Origin: Nocardiopsis ganjiahuensis DSM 45031 | Lineage (GTDB): Bacteria > Actinomycetota > Actinomycetes > Streptosporangiales > Streptosporangiaceae | Assembly (NCBI RefSeq): GCF_000341085.1 | Contig: NZ_ANBA01000009.1 | Location: 558,001 to 622,000 of the forward strand | Direction: 5' to 3' | Length of the DNA stretch: 64,000 nucleotides | Shown here: positions 17,158 through 25,792 of the stretch, in pieces | Position numbering within the stretch: position 1 is the stretch's first letter | Layout: each line of letters opens with the position of its first letter | Notes under the pieces: generated by a model | Databases searched by the model: none | Seen by the model: only the letters and a program-made list of their open reading frames with translations | What the model was told of the DNA's origin: nothing | Program-made: the position numbers and the translations under genes

Positions 17158-18837
17158 TCAGCCCTGTTCGGGAGCCCGGTGGACGTCCTGAAGGGCGTTG
17201 CCGAGCCGTTCGCTGGCCCGGGTGCGCAGCGCGTCCTCGATGGCGCTCCGCAGGACCTCGCGGTCGTCGAAGGGCAGGACCTCGCCCTTGACGTACTGAC
17301 CGGTCTCGTGGCCCTTGCCCGCGACCACGACCACGTCGCCGGGACCGGTCCGGTGCACGCCCAGACCGATCGCCTCGGCCCGGTCGAACTCCACGGTGAC
17401 GCGTGCCCGCTGCTCCTCGGGGACCTTGGCCACGCCCTCCAGCATCGAGGTGGCGATGGTGACGGGGTCCTCGGTGCGCGGGTTGTCGTTGGTGATGATC
17501 AGCTGGTCGGCCAGGCGCGCGGCGGCCTCGCCCATCAGCGGACGCTTGGCCCGGTCGCGGTCGCCACCGCAGCCGACCACCATGGTGACCTGGCCGTCCG
17601 TGGTCTCCCGCAGAGCGCTCAGCACGGCCTCGATGGCCCCGGGCTTGTGCGAGTAGTCCACCAGGGCGGCGAAGTCCTGGAACCCGGAGGAGGTACCGCT
17701 GATCTCCACCGACTCCATCCGGCCCGGAACACCGGGGGCCGCGGCCACACCGGCGATCGCGGTCTCCAGGGGGATCCCGGCCTCGACGAGGCCGACGACG
17801 GCCGCCATGGCGTTGGAGACGTTGAACGGTCCGGGCAGCGCCACGGAGGCCCTCGCCTCCATCCCCCCGGGGCCGACGATGCGGAAGCTGCTCCCGGTGG
17901 CGCCCAGTTCGACGTCCACGGCCTTCCAGTCGGCCTCCATGCCGTTCTCCGGACCGGCGTCCGAACCGCCCTCCACGGCGAAGGTGGTCACGGGGACCAC
18001 CCCGCGCCCCTGGACCATGTCCACCAGGGCCCGGCCGAAGCGGTCGTCGGTGTTGACCACCGCGATGTCGCAGTACTCGGGGGTGAACAGGAGCGCCTTC
18101 GTGTCGAAGTAGTCGCGCAGGTCCGAGTGGAAGTCCAGGTGGTCCTGGGACAGGTTGGTGAAGATCGCGACGTCGTAGCGCGTACCTCCCACACGGCCCA
18201 GGGCCAGGGCGTGGCTGGAGACCTCCATCGCCGCCGCCGTGGTGCCGCGCTCACGCATGACCGCGAACAACCCGTGCAGGTCGGTGGCCTCGGGCGTGGT
18301 GAGGGAGGAGGCGACCCGCTCGTCGCCGACCCGCATCTCCACGGTACCGACCAGGCCGGTGCTCATCCCGGCCTGGCGCATGCCGGACTCGATCAGGTAG
18401 GTGATCGTGGTCTTGCCGCTCGTACCGGTGGTACCGACCAGAAGCAGGTCCTGGGCGGGGTCGCCGTAGACCCAGGCCGCCGCCGTGCCCAGTGCGGCGC
18501 GCGCGTCGGGCACGACCACGACGGGCAGACCGGTCTCGGCCGCGCGGTCGGCGCCCGCGGCGTCGGTCAGGATCGCGGCGGCCTCGGCGTCGGCCACCTG
18601 CTGTGAGAAGTCGGCGCCGTGCGCGCGGGTCCCGGGCAGGGCCGCGTACAGGTCGCCCTGCCGGACCTTGCGCGAGTCGTGGGTGATACCGCGGACATGG
18701 ATCTCCCGGTCGGGCATGTCCGCTGGACGGTCCGCGCTGAGGTCGGGGCGCAGAAGGGTGGTGTCCGGCCCGAGCAGCGCTGCGAGGGCGGACAGTGGAC
18801 GGAGTTTGGTGTGTTCAGGTCGCATTACCGGTGGCAC
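17158..18837 (-). CDS. murE: UDP-MurNAc-tripeptide synthetase MurE (meso-DAP type)
   Basis: MurE adds the third residue of the stem peptide. The 559-residue protein carries ITHDSRKVRQGDLYAALPG, the P-loop GTTGTSGKTTITYLIE (about 138–153), TNLSQDHLDFH and, in the C-terminal domain, ITNDNPRTEDP. The DNPR motif indicates meso-diaminopimelate as substrate rather than lysine. The N-terminus is uncertain: GTG at 18837 or ATG at 18825, neither with a strong ribosome site. It diverges from mmuM, sharing a 135-bp promoter region. The gene would normally follow ftsI directly; here mmuM interrupts. Confidence 0.96.
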   Translation of the reverse strand: MPPVMRPEHTKLRPLSALAALLGPDTTLLRPDLSADRPADMPDREIHVRGITHDSRKVRQGDLYAALPGTRAHGADFSQQVADAEAAAILTDAAGADRAAETGLPVVVVPDARAALGTAAAWVYGDPAQDLLLVGTTGTSGKTTITYLIESGMRQAGMSTGLVGTVEMRVGDERVASSLTTPEATDLHGLFAVMRERGTTAAAMEVSSHALALGRVGGTRYDVAIFTNLSQDHLDFHSDLRDYFDTKALLFTPEYCDIAVVNTDDRFGRALVDMVQGRGVVPVTTFAVEGGSDAGPENGMEADWKAVDVELGATGSSFRIVGPGGMEARASVALPGPFNVSNAMAAVVGLVEAGIPLETAIAGVAAAPGVPGRMESVEISGTSSGFQDFAALVDYSHKPGAIEAVLSALRETTDGQVTMVVGCGGDRDRAKRPLMGEAAARLADQLIITNDNPRTEDPVTIATSMLEGVAKVPEEQRARVTVEFDRAEAIGLGVHRTGPGDVVVVAGKGHETGQYVKGEVLPFDDREVLRSAIEDALRTRASERLGNALQDVHRAPEQG

Positions 18838-18972
18838 GAGTGGAGGTTAACGGCTGTGGAGGACCTGTCGGTAATTTCCACGCTGCGTTGTCGGCTGTTT
18901 TCGATGACGGGCCCTCCCGGGGTCGACATCCAGATTACGCGTGATACTGGAGCCGGAGGAGGTGCCACCACC

Positions 18973-19878
18973 ATGAGCAAGGCACTCGTACTGGACGGCG
19001 GCCTGGCCACACGCCTGGAGGCCTACGGGCGCGACCTCGGCGGCGGTCTCTGGTCGGCCCGTCTCCTCGCCGAGGAACCCGGGCTCGTCTCCCGGGTGCA
19101 CCGCGACTACTTCGAGGCCGGCGCCGACGTCGCCATCACCGCCGCCTACCAGGCCAGCGTCCCCGCCTTCACCCGGCGCGGCTACTCCCGAACCGAGGCC
19201 CTCGGCTTCCTCACCCGCTCCGTGGAACTCGCCCTGGCCGAACGCGACGCCTTCGGCTCCGGCCTCGTGGCCGCCGGCGTGGGCCCCTACGGCGCCGCCC
19301 TCGCGGACGGCTCGGAGTACACCGGCGCCTACGGCCTCACCGAGGACGAGCTGTACGCCTGGCACCGCGAGCGCTGGCAGGTCCTCACCTCCGCCGGGGC
19401 CGACCTGGTCGCCTGTGAGACCCTGCCCTCACTCCCCGAGGCCCGAGCCCTGGCCCGCCTCCTGGAGGAGACCCCGGGGGCCCGCGCGTGGTTCAGCTTC
19501 TCCTGCTCGGACGCCGCGCACATCAGCGACGGCACCCCGCTGCGCGACGTCGCCGCCGAACTCGCGCCCCTGCACCGGAGCGGCCGCGTCCTCGCGGTCG
19601 GCGTGAACTGCGTGCCGCCCCGGCACGTCCCGTCGCTGCTCCGCGAGGTCGCGTCCGCGGGCCTGCCGTCCGTCGCCTACCCGAACTCCGGCGAGACCTG
19701 GGACGCCACCACCCAGCGGTGGACCGGCACCGGCGACCCCCGGGGCTTCGGGGAGGCCGCCGCCGAATGGCACGCGGACGGCGCGGTGTTCGTCGGGGGC
19801 TGCTGCCGCACCGGCCCCGAACACGTCCGCGCCGTCCGCGCCCGTCTGGACTCGCTCCCCCAGGGGAGCGGTGAGTGA
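18973..19878 (+). CDS. mmuM: Homocysteine S-methyltransferase (MmuM family)
   Basis: MmuM methylates homocysteine to methionine using S-methylmethionine or SAM. The 301-residue protein opens MSKALVLDGGLATRLEAYG, the family's DGGxxTxLE motif. The zinc-binding cysteines are visible as VGVNC (about residue 214) and VGGCC (about residue 278), the standard arrangement. The ATG at 18973 has GGAGGAGGTG upstream. The gene runs against the dcw cluster, between murE and ftsI. Its base composition and codon use look like its neighbours, so a recent foreign origin is not evident. Plus-strand TCGACA near 18927 may be a −35, but the −10 is poor. Confidence 0.94.
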   Translation: MSKALVLDGGLATRLEAYGRDLGGGLWSARLLAEEPGLVSRVHRDYFEAGADVAITAAYQASVPAFTRRGYSRTEALGFLTRSVELALAERDAFGSGLVAAGVGPYGAALADGSEYTGAYGLTEDELYAWHRERWQVLTSAGADLVACETLPSLPEARALARLLEETPGARAWFSFSCSDAAHISDGTPLRDVAAELAPLHRSGRVLAVGVNCVPPRHVPSLLREVASAGLPSVAYPNSGETWDATTQRWTGTGDPRGFGEAAAEWHADGAVFVGGCCRTGPEHVRAVRARLDSLPQGSGE

Positions 19879-19902
19879 GGTCCCCGGCCCAGGGCCGGGA
19901 CC
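19879..19902. terminator. Hairpin between convergent mmuM and ftsI
   Basis: Arms 19879–19890 and 19892–19902 pair over 11 bp with one bulged C. It starts directly after the mmuM stop and lies 30 bp from the ftsI stop on the other strand, so it can serve both transcripts. Confidence 0.65.
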
Positions 19903-19932
19903 CCGCCCCCGCGGCCCCTCCCGGGGGCCGGG

Positions 19933-21948
19933 TCAGCCGTCGCTGTCCTCCTCGTCCTCGTCCTCGAAGAGGCGGATGGCCGGGGGTTCGGTGTCCGTCG
20001 GCGGGACCTTCATGGTCTTGAGGGCGAAGGACATGATGTCGTTGAACACCGGACCCGCCGCCTCGCCGCCGTAGTAGGTCTCCTTCGGGTTGTGCAGGAC
20101 CACCTGGACGATGAGCTCCGGGTCGTCCGCCGGGGCGAAGCCCGCGAAGGTCGCGGTGTAGACGCCCTCGTTGTAGGCCCCGGTCTCGGGATCGAGGCGG
20201 TTGGCGGTACCGGTCTTGCCGGCCACCCGGTAACCGTCGATCCGGGCCTGCGGGGCGGTGCCCTCGTCTCCCGTGACGGCCTCCAGCATCAGGGCGAGCT
20301 GCTCGGCGGTCTCCTCACTGACCACCCGCGTCTTCTCGGGCTCCTCGGACGGGGTGAACTCACCCTCCGGGTCGACCGTGCCGGCGACCAGCCGGGGTTC
20401 CACCCGGACCCCTCCGTTGGCCACCGTGGCGTAGACCAGGGCCATCTGGGTGGCGTTCACCGAGAGCCCGTGCCCGATGGACACCGACGGCAGCTGGGTG
20501 CCCCACCAGTCGTCGGGGTCGGTGAGGATGCCCGCCTCCTCCCCCGGCAGCGCCAGGCCGGTCGGCTGGCCGAGCCCGAAGTCCTTCATGAAGTCGTACA
20601 GGGTCCCGCGGCCCACCTCGTCGGCGATCTTGATCGTGCCGACGTTGCTGGACTGGGCCATGATCCCGTTGACCGTCAACCGCTGCGTGCCGTTGTTGGT
20701 GGAGTTGCGGAAGGTCCGGTCGTAGTACTGGAGGGAGTAGGGCACGGTGTACACCGTCTCCGGGGTCGTGAGCCCCTCCTCCAGCGCCGCGGCGAGGGTG
20801 ATCACCTTGTTGGTGCTGCCCGGCTCGAAGGTCTCGGCCACCGCCCCGTTGGACCACTGCTCGGACCCGGTGGCGCCGATGTCGTTCGGCGAGTAGGACG
20901 GGTAGTCCGCCATCGCGAGGATCTCGTGGTCGGTGTTGGTGACGACGACGCTGCCGCCCTCGGCGTCCAGCTCCTCCACCCGTTCGGCCAGAGCCTGCTG
21001 GGCGTACCACTGGAGGTCGCGGTCCAGGGTCAGGCGCACGTCCTGTCCGGGTTCGGGTTCACGCACCAGACCGCCGGCCATGGGGATCTGGGTACCGTCC
21101 ATGCCCACCTCGACCTGGCGCTTGCCGGCCTCACCGGCGAGGGTCGAGTCGAGGTAGCCCTCCAACCCCTCCAGACCGTGGCCTTCGGAACCCACGAAAC
21201 CGATCAGGTCGGCGGCTCCGGTCTCCTCGGGGTAGACACGCTCGTAGTCGACCTCGGCGCCCACCCCGGAGAGGCCGAGGTCGCGCATGTCCTGCCAGTC
21301 GTCGGGCGAGACCTCGGTGGCCACCACCTGGTAGCGGCTGGGGGCGGCGTCGACCTTGGCCTCGACCTCGTCCTGCTCCAGACCGAAGCGGGTGACCAGT
21401 TCCGTCACGAGCTGGTCGCGTTCCTCCTCCTTGACCTCCTCGGGGTCGACGAAGACGTTGCGGACCTCCACCGACAACGCGAAGGGGTTGCCCTCGGCGT
21501 CGGTGATCTGGCCGCGCAGGGTCGGGATGTCGATGGTCTGCAGGCGCAGGTTGGCGGCGGCCTCCGCGTAGGCGTCGGCCTCCACCCCCTGGATCTGGGT
21601 GAGCCGCCCGGCGAAGAGCACCAGGATGACGACGATGATGGCCCCGCCGATCTTGATGCGCCGGCCCGGGTCACCCGGCCGGAAGGTGCGGCGCAGCAAC
21701 GGCGGTGGAGGCGGGGGCGCCGAGCCCCTGCGACGGGGCCGCTCGCCCCCTCTGCGTACTTCGCGCGCCGCGCTCCCCCGGCTCGCGCCCGCCGCGCCGG
21801 AACGCGTGCGGGACCCCGCCCCGCCGCCGGTCCCGCCGCCGGGGCGGCGGGGTTCGCGTTCGGGTCGCTTGCTGGGCCGGGACCCGGGGCGTCCTGCGGC
21901 TCCGGGTCTGCGGGGGTCACGGGGGCGTCGGTCCCGGGGGTTGCTCAC
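19933..21948 (-). CDS. ftsI: Septal penicillin-binding protein FtsI (class B transpeptidase)
   Basis: FtsI cross-links septal peptidoglycan, partnering FtsW. The 671-residue protein has a long, basic, Arg/Pro/Gly-rich cytoplasmic tail (about 1–92), one membrane segment (IKIGGAIIVVILVLFAGRL), a class B dimerisation domain, and a C-terminal transpeptidase domain. Catalytic motifs are present: STNK (serine nucleophile, in FEPGSTNKVITL), SSN (in QSSNVGTIKIAD) and KTGT (in VAGKTGTANRL). No PASTA repeats follow; the tail ends in an acidic stretch. Its ATG overlaps the ftsL stop by 4 nt. Confidence 0.97.
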   Translation of the reverse strand: MSNPRDRRPRDPRRPGAAGRPGSRPSKRPEREPRRPGGGTGGGAGSRTRSGAAGASRGSAAREVRRGGERPRRRGSAPPPPPPLLRRTFRPGDPGRRIKIGGAIIVVILVLFAGRLTQIQGVEADAYAEAAANLRLQTIDIPTLRGQITDAEGNPFALSVEVRNVFVDPEEVKEEERDQLVTELVTRFGLEQDEVEAKVDAAPSRYQVVATEVSPDDWQDMRDLGLSGVGAEVDYERVYPEETGAADLIGFVGSEGHGLEGLEGYLDSTLAGEAGKRQVEVGMDGTQIPMAGGLVREPEPGQDVRLTLDRDLQWYAQQALAERVEELDAEGGSVVVTNTDHEILAMADYPSYSPNDIGATGSEQWSNGAVAETFEPGSTNKVITLAAALEEGLTTPETVYTVPYSLQYYDRTFRNSTNNGTQRLTVNGIMAQSSNVGTIKIADEVGRGTLYDFMKDFGLGQPTGLALPGEEAGILTDPDDWWGTQLPSVSIGHGLSVNATQMALVYATVANGGVRVEPRLVAGTVDPEGEFTPSEEPEKTRVVSEETAEQLALMLEAVTGDEGTAPQARIDGYRVAGKTGTANRLDPETGAYNEGVYTATFAGFAPADDPELIVQVVLHNPKETYYGGEAAGPVFNDIMSFALKTMKVPPTDTEPPAIRLFEDEDEEDSDG

Positions 21949-22412
21949 TCACCGCTCCCAGCGTTTCCGGTGGAGTCACCGCTGTCCCCGGTGATCTCAC
22001 CCTTGTCCAGGTCCAGGAAGAGCGGGGCCTCCCCCTGTTCCATCCCCATCTCCTCGGCCTCGTTCGCGATGCGATCGGAGGTCTCCTTCTCGGCCACGGA
22101 CTTCTCCAACTGCTGTTCCACGTAGGACAGCTCGCGGTTCTCCGACTGGAGGCTGGTGATGGTGTAGGCCTCCTGGGCGACGACGCTGCGCAGCACCAGC
22201 AGGGCCACCAGCGCGCCGCCGAGCAGGCACAGGATGAGCAGGACGAACGGAATCTTCGGCGCGGTCCCGGTACCGCCGGGGCGGGTGGTGCGCGTGGTCG
22301 CCGCAGGACGCGCGGGCCGTGGGGACGCCACCGGGCGCTTGGCGGCCCCGGTACGCCTCGTGGTCGTGGCCCGCCCCTTCGTTGTGCGGCGGGTGTCCGT
22401 CTTCGTGCCCAT
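21945..22412 (-). CDS. ftsL: FtsL-like septum formation protein
   Basis: A 155-residue bitopic protein with a Thr/Arg/Ala-rich basic cytoplasmic tail (about 1–52), one membrane segment (about 53–76, PFVLLILCLLGGALVALLVL) and a short extracytoplasmic coiled coil (LQSENRELSYVEQQLEK and following heptads). This layout and the position between rsmH and ftsI identify it as FtsL, which with FtsB and FtsQ activates FtsWI. Sequence conservation in this family is very low, so the assignment rests on topology and place. It starts 10 nt after the rsmH stop and overlaps ftsI by 4 nt. Confidence 0.88.
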   Translation of the reverse strand: MGTKTDTRRTTKGRATTTRRTGAAKRPVASPRPARPAATTRTTRPGGTGTAPKIPFVLLILCLLGGALVALLVLRSVVAQEAYTITSLQSENRELSYVEQQLEKSVAEKETSDRIANEAEEMGMEQGEAPLFLDLDKGEITGDSGDSTGNAGSGE

Positions 22413-22421
22413 CTGCTCTCC

Positions 22422-23474
22422 CTACTGCCGCGACGGCCAGCGCACCCGTTCGGCCGCCCGGAGGCGTGCCGACTGTGCGCGCGGGTTGCGTTCGTTCTCT
22501 TCGTCCGTGGGGAGTTCCGAGCCCCTGGTGAGGAGTCGGAGTTCCGGTTGGCTGTCCGGGAGGGGGACCGGGAGGTCGGCGGGTGTGGTGTCGACGGCCA
22601 GGGCGCTGAGGGCCTTCTTGGTCAGCCGGTCCTCCAGCGAGTGGTAGGACAGCACCGCGATGCGGCCGCCGAGGCCCAAGCGGGAGACGGCGGCGGGCAG
22701 GGTCTCCTTGAGGATGGAGAGTTCCGCGTTGACCTCGATGCGCAGCCCCTGGAAGGTGCGCTTGGCGGGGTGCCCGCCGGTACGGCGGGTCGCCGCGGGG
22801 ATCGCCTCACGGACCAGCTCGGCCAGTTCGCGGGTGGAGTCGAGGCGCCCCTGGGCGCGGCGGCGCTCGATGGCCCTGGCCACGCGGGAGGCGAAGCGCT
22901 CCTCGCCGTAGGTGCGCAGGACCCGGGTGAGCTCGGCGACGGGGTACTCGTTGACGACTTCGGCCGCGGTGAGCGTCTGGGCGCGGTCCATGCGCATGTC
23001 CAGGGGGGCGTCGTGAGCGTAGGCGAAACCGCGGTCGGTCTCGTCCAGCTGCGGTGAGGAGACGCCGAGGTCGAGCAGGATCGCGTCGGCCTCCTTGGCC
23101 CCGGCCTCGTCGAGGGCGCGCGGGATGTCGGAGTAGACGGCGTGCACGAAGTGGGTGCGGTCGGCGTAGGGCGCCAGCCGCTCGGCGCTGCGCTCCAGGG
23201 CGCTGGTGTCCCGGTCGACACCGACCAGGCGCATGTTCGGGCAGGCCTTGAGCAGGGCCTCGGAGTGCCCTCCGAGCCCGAGGGTGCCGTCGACGAACAC
23301 CGACCCGGGACGGCTGAGCGCCGGGGCGAGCAGTTCCACGATCCGGTCGAGCATCACCGGCACGTGCAGTGGATCGATCCCCTCGCGTGCGGCACGGATG
23401 CTCGCATCGATGTCCTGGCCCTGACCTGGTGAGCTGTCCCCGTCGGGTCGCTCGTGCTGCCGGTTGTCCCCCAT
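22422..23474 (-). CDS. rsmH: 16S rRNA m4C1402 methyltransferase RsmH (MraW)
   Basis: RsmH methylates N4 of C1402 in 16S rRNA using SAM. The 350-residue protein has HVPVMLDRIVELL, the SAM motif FVDGTLGLGGHSEALL, LVGVDRDTSAL, LLDLGVSSPQLDETDRGF and, later, TFQGLRIEVNAEL and VLSYHSLEDRL, all family hallmarks. I chose the ATG at 23474 (GAGGA ten bases upstream); the longer frame to 23876 runs into mraZ and lacks similarity. It is the second gene of the dcw cluster, 275 bp after mraZ. That gap holds only a 12-bp palindrome at 23669–23680. Confidence 0.97.
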   Translation of the reverse strand: MGDNRQHERPDGDSSPGQGQDIDASIRAAREGIDPLHVPVMLDRIVELLAPALSRPGSVFVDGTLGLGGHSEALLKACPNMRLVGVDRDTSALERSAERLAPYADRTHFVHAVYSDIPRALDEAGAKEADAILLDLGVSSPQLDETDRGFAYAHDAPLDMRMDRAQTLTAAEVVNEYPVAELTRVLRTYGEERFASRVARAIERRRAQGRLDSTRELAELVREAIPAATRRTGGHPAKRTFQGLRIEVNAELSILKETLPAAVSRLGLGGRIAVLSYHSLEDRLTKKALSALAVDTTPADLPVPLPDSQPELRLLTRGSELPTDEENERNPRAQSARLRAAERVRWPSRQ

Positions 23475-23749
23475 GCGCTGCTGTTCCTCCACGCTGTCGC
23501 GGTCTCCCCCTGAGTCCGTGCAGCGCACTGGGCGCGCTCCACGGTGTCCTTTCGCGTGGCCCCTCCGGAGTACCGGCGGGCCTCCGGACACGGCCGCTAT
23601 TGTCCACCTTCTCGGCGGGAACTCGCTCACGACCTGGCACCGGGGAAGTCGCGCCAGCTCGTGTGACCGTCTCCGGAGACCGTTGCCGGTCCCGGCGTTG
23701 CATGGACTCCGTGCTGATGGTGTCGGAACGGAAAAGGGTCGTCCCGCCG

Positions 23750-24181
23750 TCACAGCACCCCGGGCAGCACCTCCTCTGAGAGTTGCGAGAACGCCTGCTC
23801 CTGCTCGGCCTCGTACTCCGACCACGCTGCGGCGTCCCAGATCTCCAGGCGCGTGTTGGCGCCGATGACGACGCACTCGCGGTCCAGGCCCGCGTAGGCG
23901 CGAAGCTTCGGCGGGATCGTGACCCTGCCCTGCTTGTCACAGGACTCGTCCGACGCGCTGGCGAAGAGGACGCGGCTGTAGTCGCGGACCGCCTTGGCGG
24001 TGACCGGGGCGGAGCGCAGGGAGGCGGTGATGCGGCTGAACTCGGCCGTCGGAAAGACGTAGAGACAGCGCTCCTGGCCTTTCGTGATCACCAAACCCCC
24101 CGACAGTTCGTCGCGGTACTTCGCGGGAAGGAACAGCCGTCCCTTCTGGTCCAGGCGAGGTGTGTGGGTGCCTAGGAACAC
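23750..24181 (-). CDS. mraZ: MraZ transcriptional regulator of the dcw cluster
   Basis: MraZ is a ring-forming DNA-binding protein that controls its own operon and also affects RsmH. The 143-residue protein begins [19 protein letters not shown] and contains both AbrB-like half-domains, each with the DxxGR signature ([16 protein letters not shown] near residue 11 and [18 protein letters not shown] near residue 82). Length matches the family (about 143–150). GTG start with GAGGGG upstream. Four repeats typical of MraZ boxes lie in its promoter, so autoregulation is likely. Confidence 0.96.
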   Translation of the reverse strand: MFLGTHTPRLDQKGRLFLPAKYRDELSGGLVITKGQERCLYVFPTAEFSRITASLRSAPVTAKAVRDYSRVLFASASDESCDKQGRVTIPPKLRAYAGLDRECVVIGANTRLEIWDAAAWSEYEAEQEQAFSQLSEEVLPGVL

Positions 24182-24222
24182 ACGCTCACCCCCTCACCCC
24201 CTAAGTGGAGAATTCACCCTCT

Positions 24223-24264
24223 CTCCACGGTGCCCCACCTTACTCCACTCTTCCCCACCGTCAA
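24223..24264 (-). promoter_or_regulatory. mraZ promoter with four MraZ boxes
   Basis: On the minus strand TTGACG (24264–24259), a 16-bp spacer and TAAGGT (24242–24237) form a strong promoter, predicting a leader near 50 nt. Four GTGGRG repeats occupy 24258–24253, 24248–24243, 24238–24233 and 24228–24223, with an exact 10-bp period and alternating GTGGGG/GTGGAG. The first two fill the −35/−10 spacer, the third touches the −10, and the fourth lies at the transcription start. MraZ is known to bind tandem TGGGN-type repeats, so this is very probably its autoregulatory operator. Confidence 0.82.
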
Positions 24265-24586
24265 CAGCTTGAATCGGGATTCACCGACCGAAGAATCGAC
24301 AAATGCGCAGGTCAGAGAGGCGCGGCGTGAGCAGGGGTCGGACGGGGCCGCTTCGTGCCCGCGTGCGTCGCCTCCCGCCTGCGGCCGACCGCCGCCGACC
24401 GGCGAACGCCCGGAGCGGGGGGCGGGGGTGTGACCACCGACACCGAAGGGCGACTCCGGGGGTTTTGCGACACCCGTCCCGCTATCGCGGACGGCTCCCC
24501 CGCCAATGATCAGGAGAACGGTTCGGGCGCTTTGACCACTTCGGTATCCGGTGGAACCATTCGGCGGCCGATTCCGGCACTTTGGT
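24265..24586. other. Divergent mraZ/moxR intergenic region, central part
   Basis: About 320 bp with no convincing gene between the mraZ promoter (left) and the moxR promoter (right). TTGACC near 24531 resembles a −35 without a convincing −10. No repeat, RNA gene or strong hairpin was seen. Confidence 0.5.
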
Positions 24587-24614
24587 TTGCAATCGGTCTG
24601 ATTGGCCCTAGCCT
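24587..24614 (+). promoter_or_regulatory. Candidate moxR operon promoter
   Basis: TTGCAA (24587–24592), a 16-bp spacer and TAGCCT (24609–24614) match the housekeeping pattern. The predicted start near 24621 gives a leader of about 35 nt before the GTG of the MoxR gene. Confidence 0.55.
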
Positions 24615-24654
24615 CAGATCGATACACCGAGACATACCGAGCGAGAGGGGCCTC

Positions 24655-25647
24655 GTGTCACTCGGCACACAGCACGACGGTCACGGGGGCGACGTCCGGG
24701 GGGACGTCGGTGCCGTTGTCGCCGTCGCCGACCGCGTCCGCGGCGCGATCGAGACGGTCATCGAGGGCAAACCCGAGGTGCTGCGCATCGCGCTCACCGT
24801 CATGCTCGCCGAGGGCCACCTCCTCATCGAGGACGTCCCCGGTGTGGGAAAGACCATGATGGCCAAGGCCCTGGGCCGGGCCGTGGACTGCTCCGTGCAG
24901 CGCGTCCAGTTCACTCCCGACCTGCTGCCCAGCGACATCACCGGGGTCAGCGTCTACCACCAGGACCGCAACGAGTTCGAGTTCAACCCGGGACCGGTGT
25001 TCGCCAACATCGTGCTCGGCGACGAGATCAACCGCGCCTCGCCCAAGACCCAGTCGGCCCTCCTGGAGTGCATGGAGGAGCGCCAGGTCAGCGTCGACGG
25101 GCAGACCCGGACCCTGGAGCGGCCGTTCATGGTCGTGGCGACCCAGAACCCGGCCGACATGGAGGGCACCTACGCCCTGCCCGAGGCCCAGCGGGACCGG
25201 TTCATGGCGCGCGTGTCGGTCGGTTATCCCTCACCCCAGGCCGAGCTGGACATGATCGACGCGCACAGCTCCCGGTCTCCGCTGGAGCAGCTGGCCCCGG
25301 TCACCAACGCGGCCGAGATCCGCTCCCTCGTGGACCGCATCCACAACGTCCACATGGCGCCGGGCATGCGCCGCTACGTCGTGGACCTGGTCAACTCCAC
25401 CCGGACCGCACCCGAACTCAAACTGGGCGCCTCGCCCCGCGCCACTCTGCACCTGGTGCGCGCGGCCCGGGCCCACGCCGCCCTGGAGGGGCGCCACTAC
25501 GTCGTCCCCGACGACGTGCAGGCCCTGGCCGTCCCGGTCCTCGCCCACCGGCTGCTGCCCGGGCCCGAGGCCCAGATGGAACGGCTCAGCGCCGAGCAGA
25601 TCGTCGCCAAGCTGGTCGCCCGGCTGCCCGTCCCCGGGCCCCGCTGA
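24655..25647 (+). CDS. MoxR-family AAA+ ATPase
   Basis: MoxR ATPases are AAA+ chaperones that act with partner proteins carrying VWA or DUF58 domains. From the GTG at 24655 (AGAGGGG upstream) the protein is 330 residues. It has Walker A in PGVGKTMMAKAL (about residue 62), Walker B in IVLGDEINRA (about residue 121), sensor 1 in MVVATQNPADMEGTY and the arginine-finger region PEAQRDRFM. It is the first gene of a three-gene operon with DUF58 and transglutaminase genes, an arrangement common in actinobacteria. The substrate is unknown. Confidence 0.94.
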   Translation: MSLGTQHDGHGGDVRGDVGAVVAVADRVRGAIETVIEGKPEVLRIALTVMLAEGHLLIEDVPGVGKTMMAKALGRAVDCSVQRVQFTPDLLPSDITGVSVYHQDRNEFEFNPGPVFANIVLGDEINRASPKTQSALLECMEERQVSVDGQTRTLERPFMVVATQNPADMEGTYALPEAQRDRFMARVSVGYPSPQAELDMIDAHSSRSPLEQLAPVTNAAEIRSLVDRIHNVHMAPGMRRYVVDLVNSTRTAPELKLGASPRATLHLVRAARAHAALEGRHYVVPDDVQALAVPVLAHRLLPGPEAQMERLSAEQIVAKLVARLPVPGPR

Positions 25648-25792
25648 GACCGTCCGGCACCCCTGGGGCCCCGGCGGACTCCGGCCTCGCCGGGCCGCGG
25701 GGACCCGGCCTCCGCACTTCCGACGACCCTGACGCCCCACGACCGCCGGCCTTCCTCGATCCCTGGCCCTCCACGACCCCGAGAGACGGACC

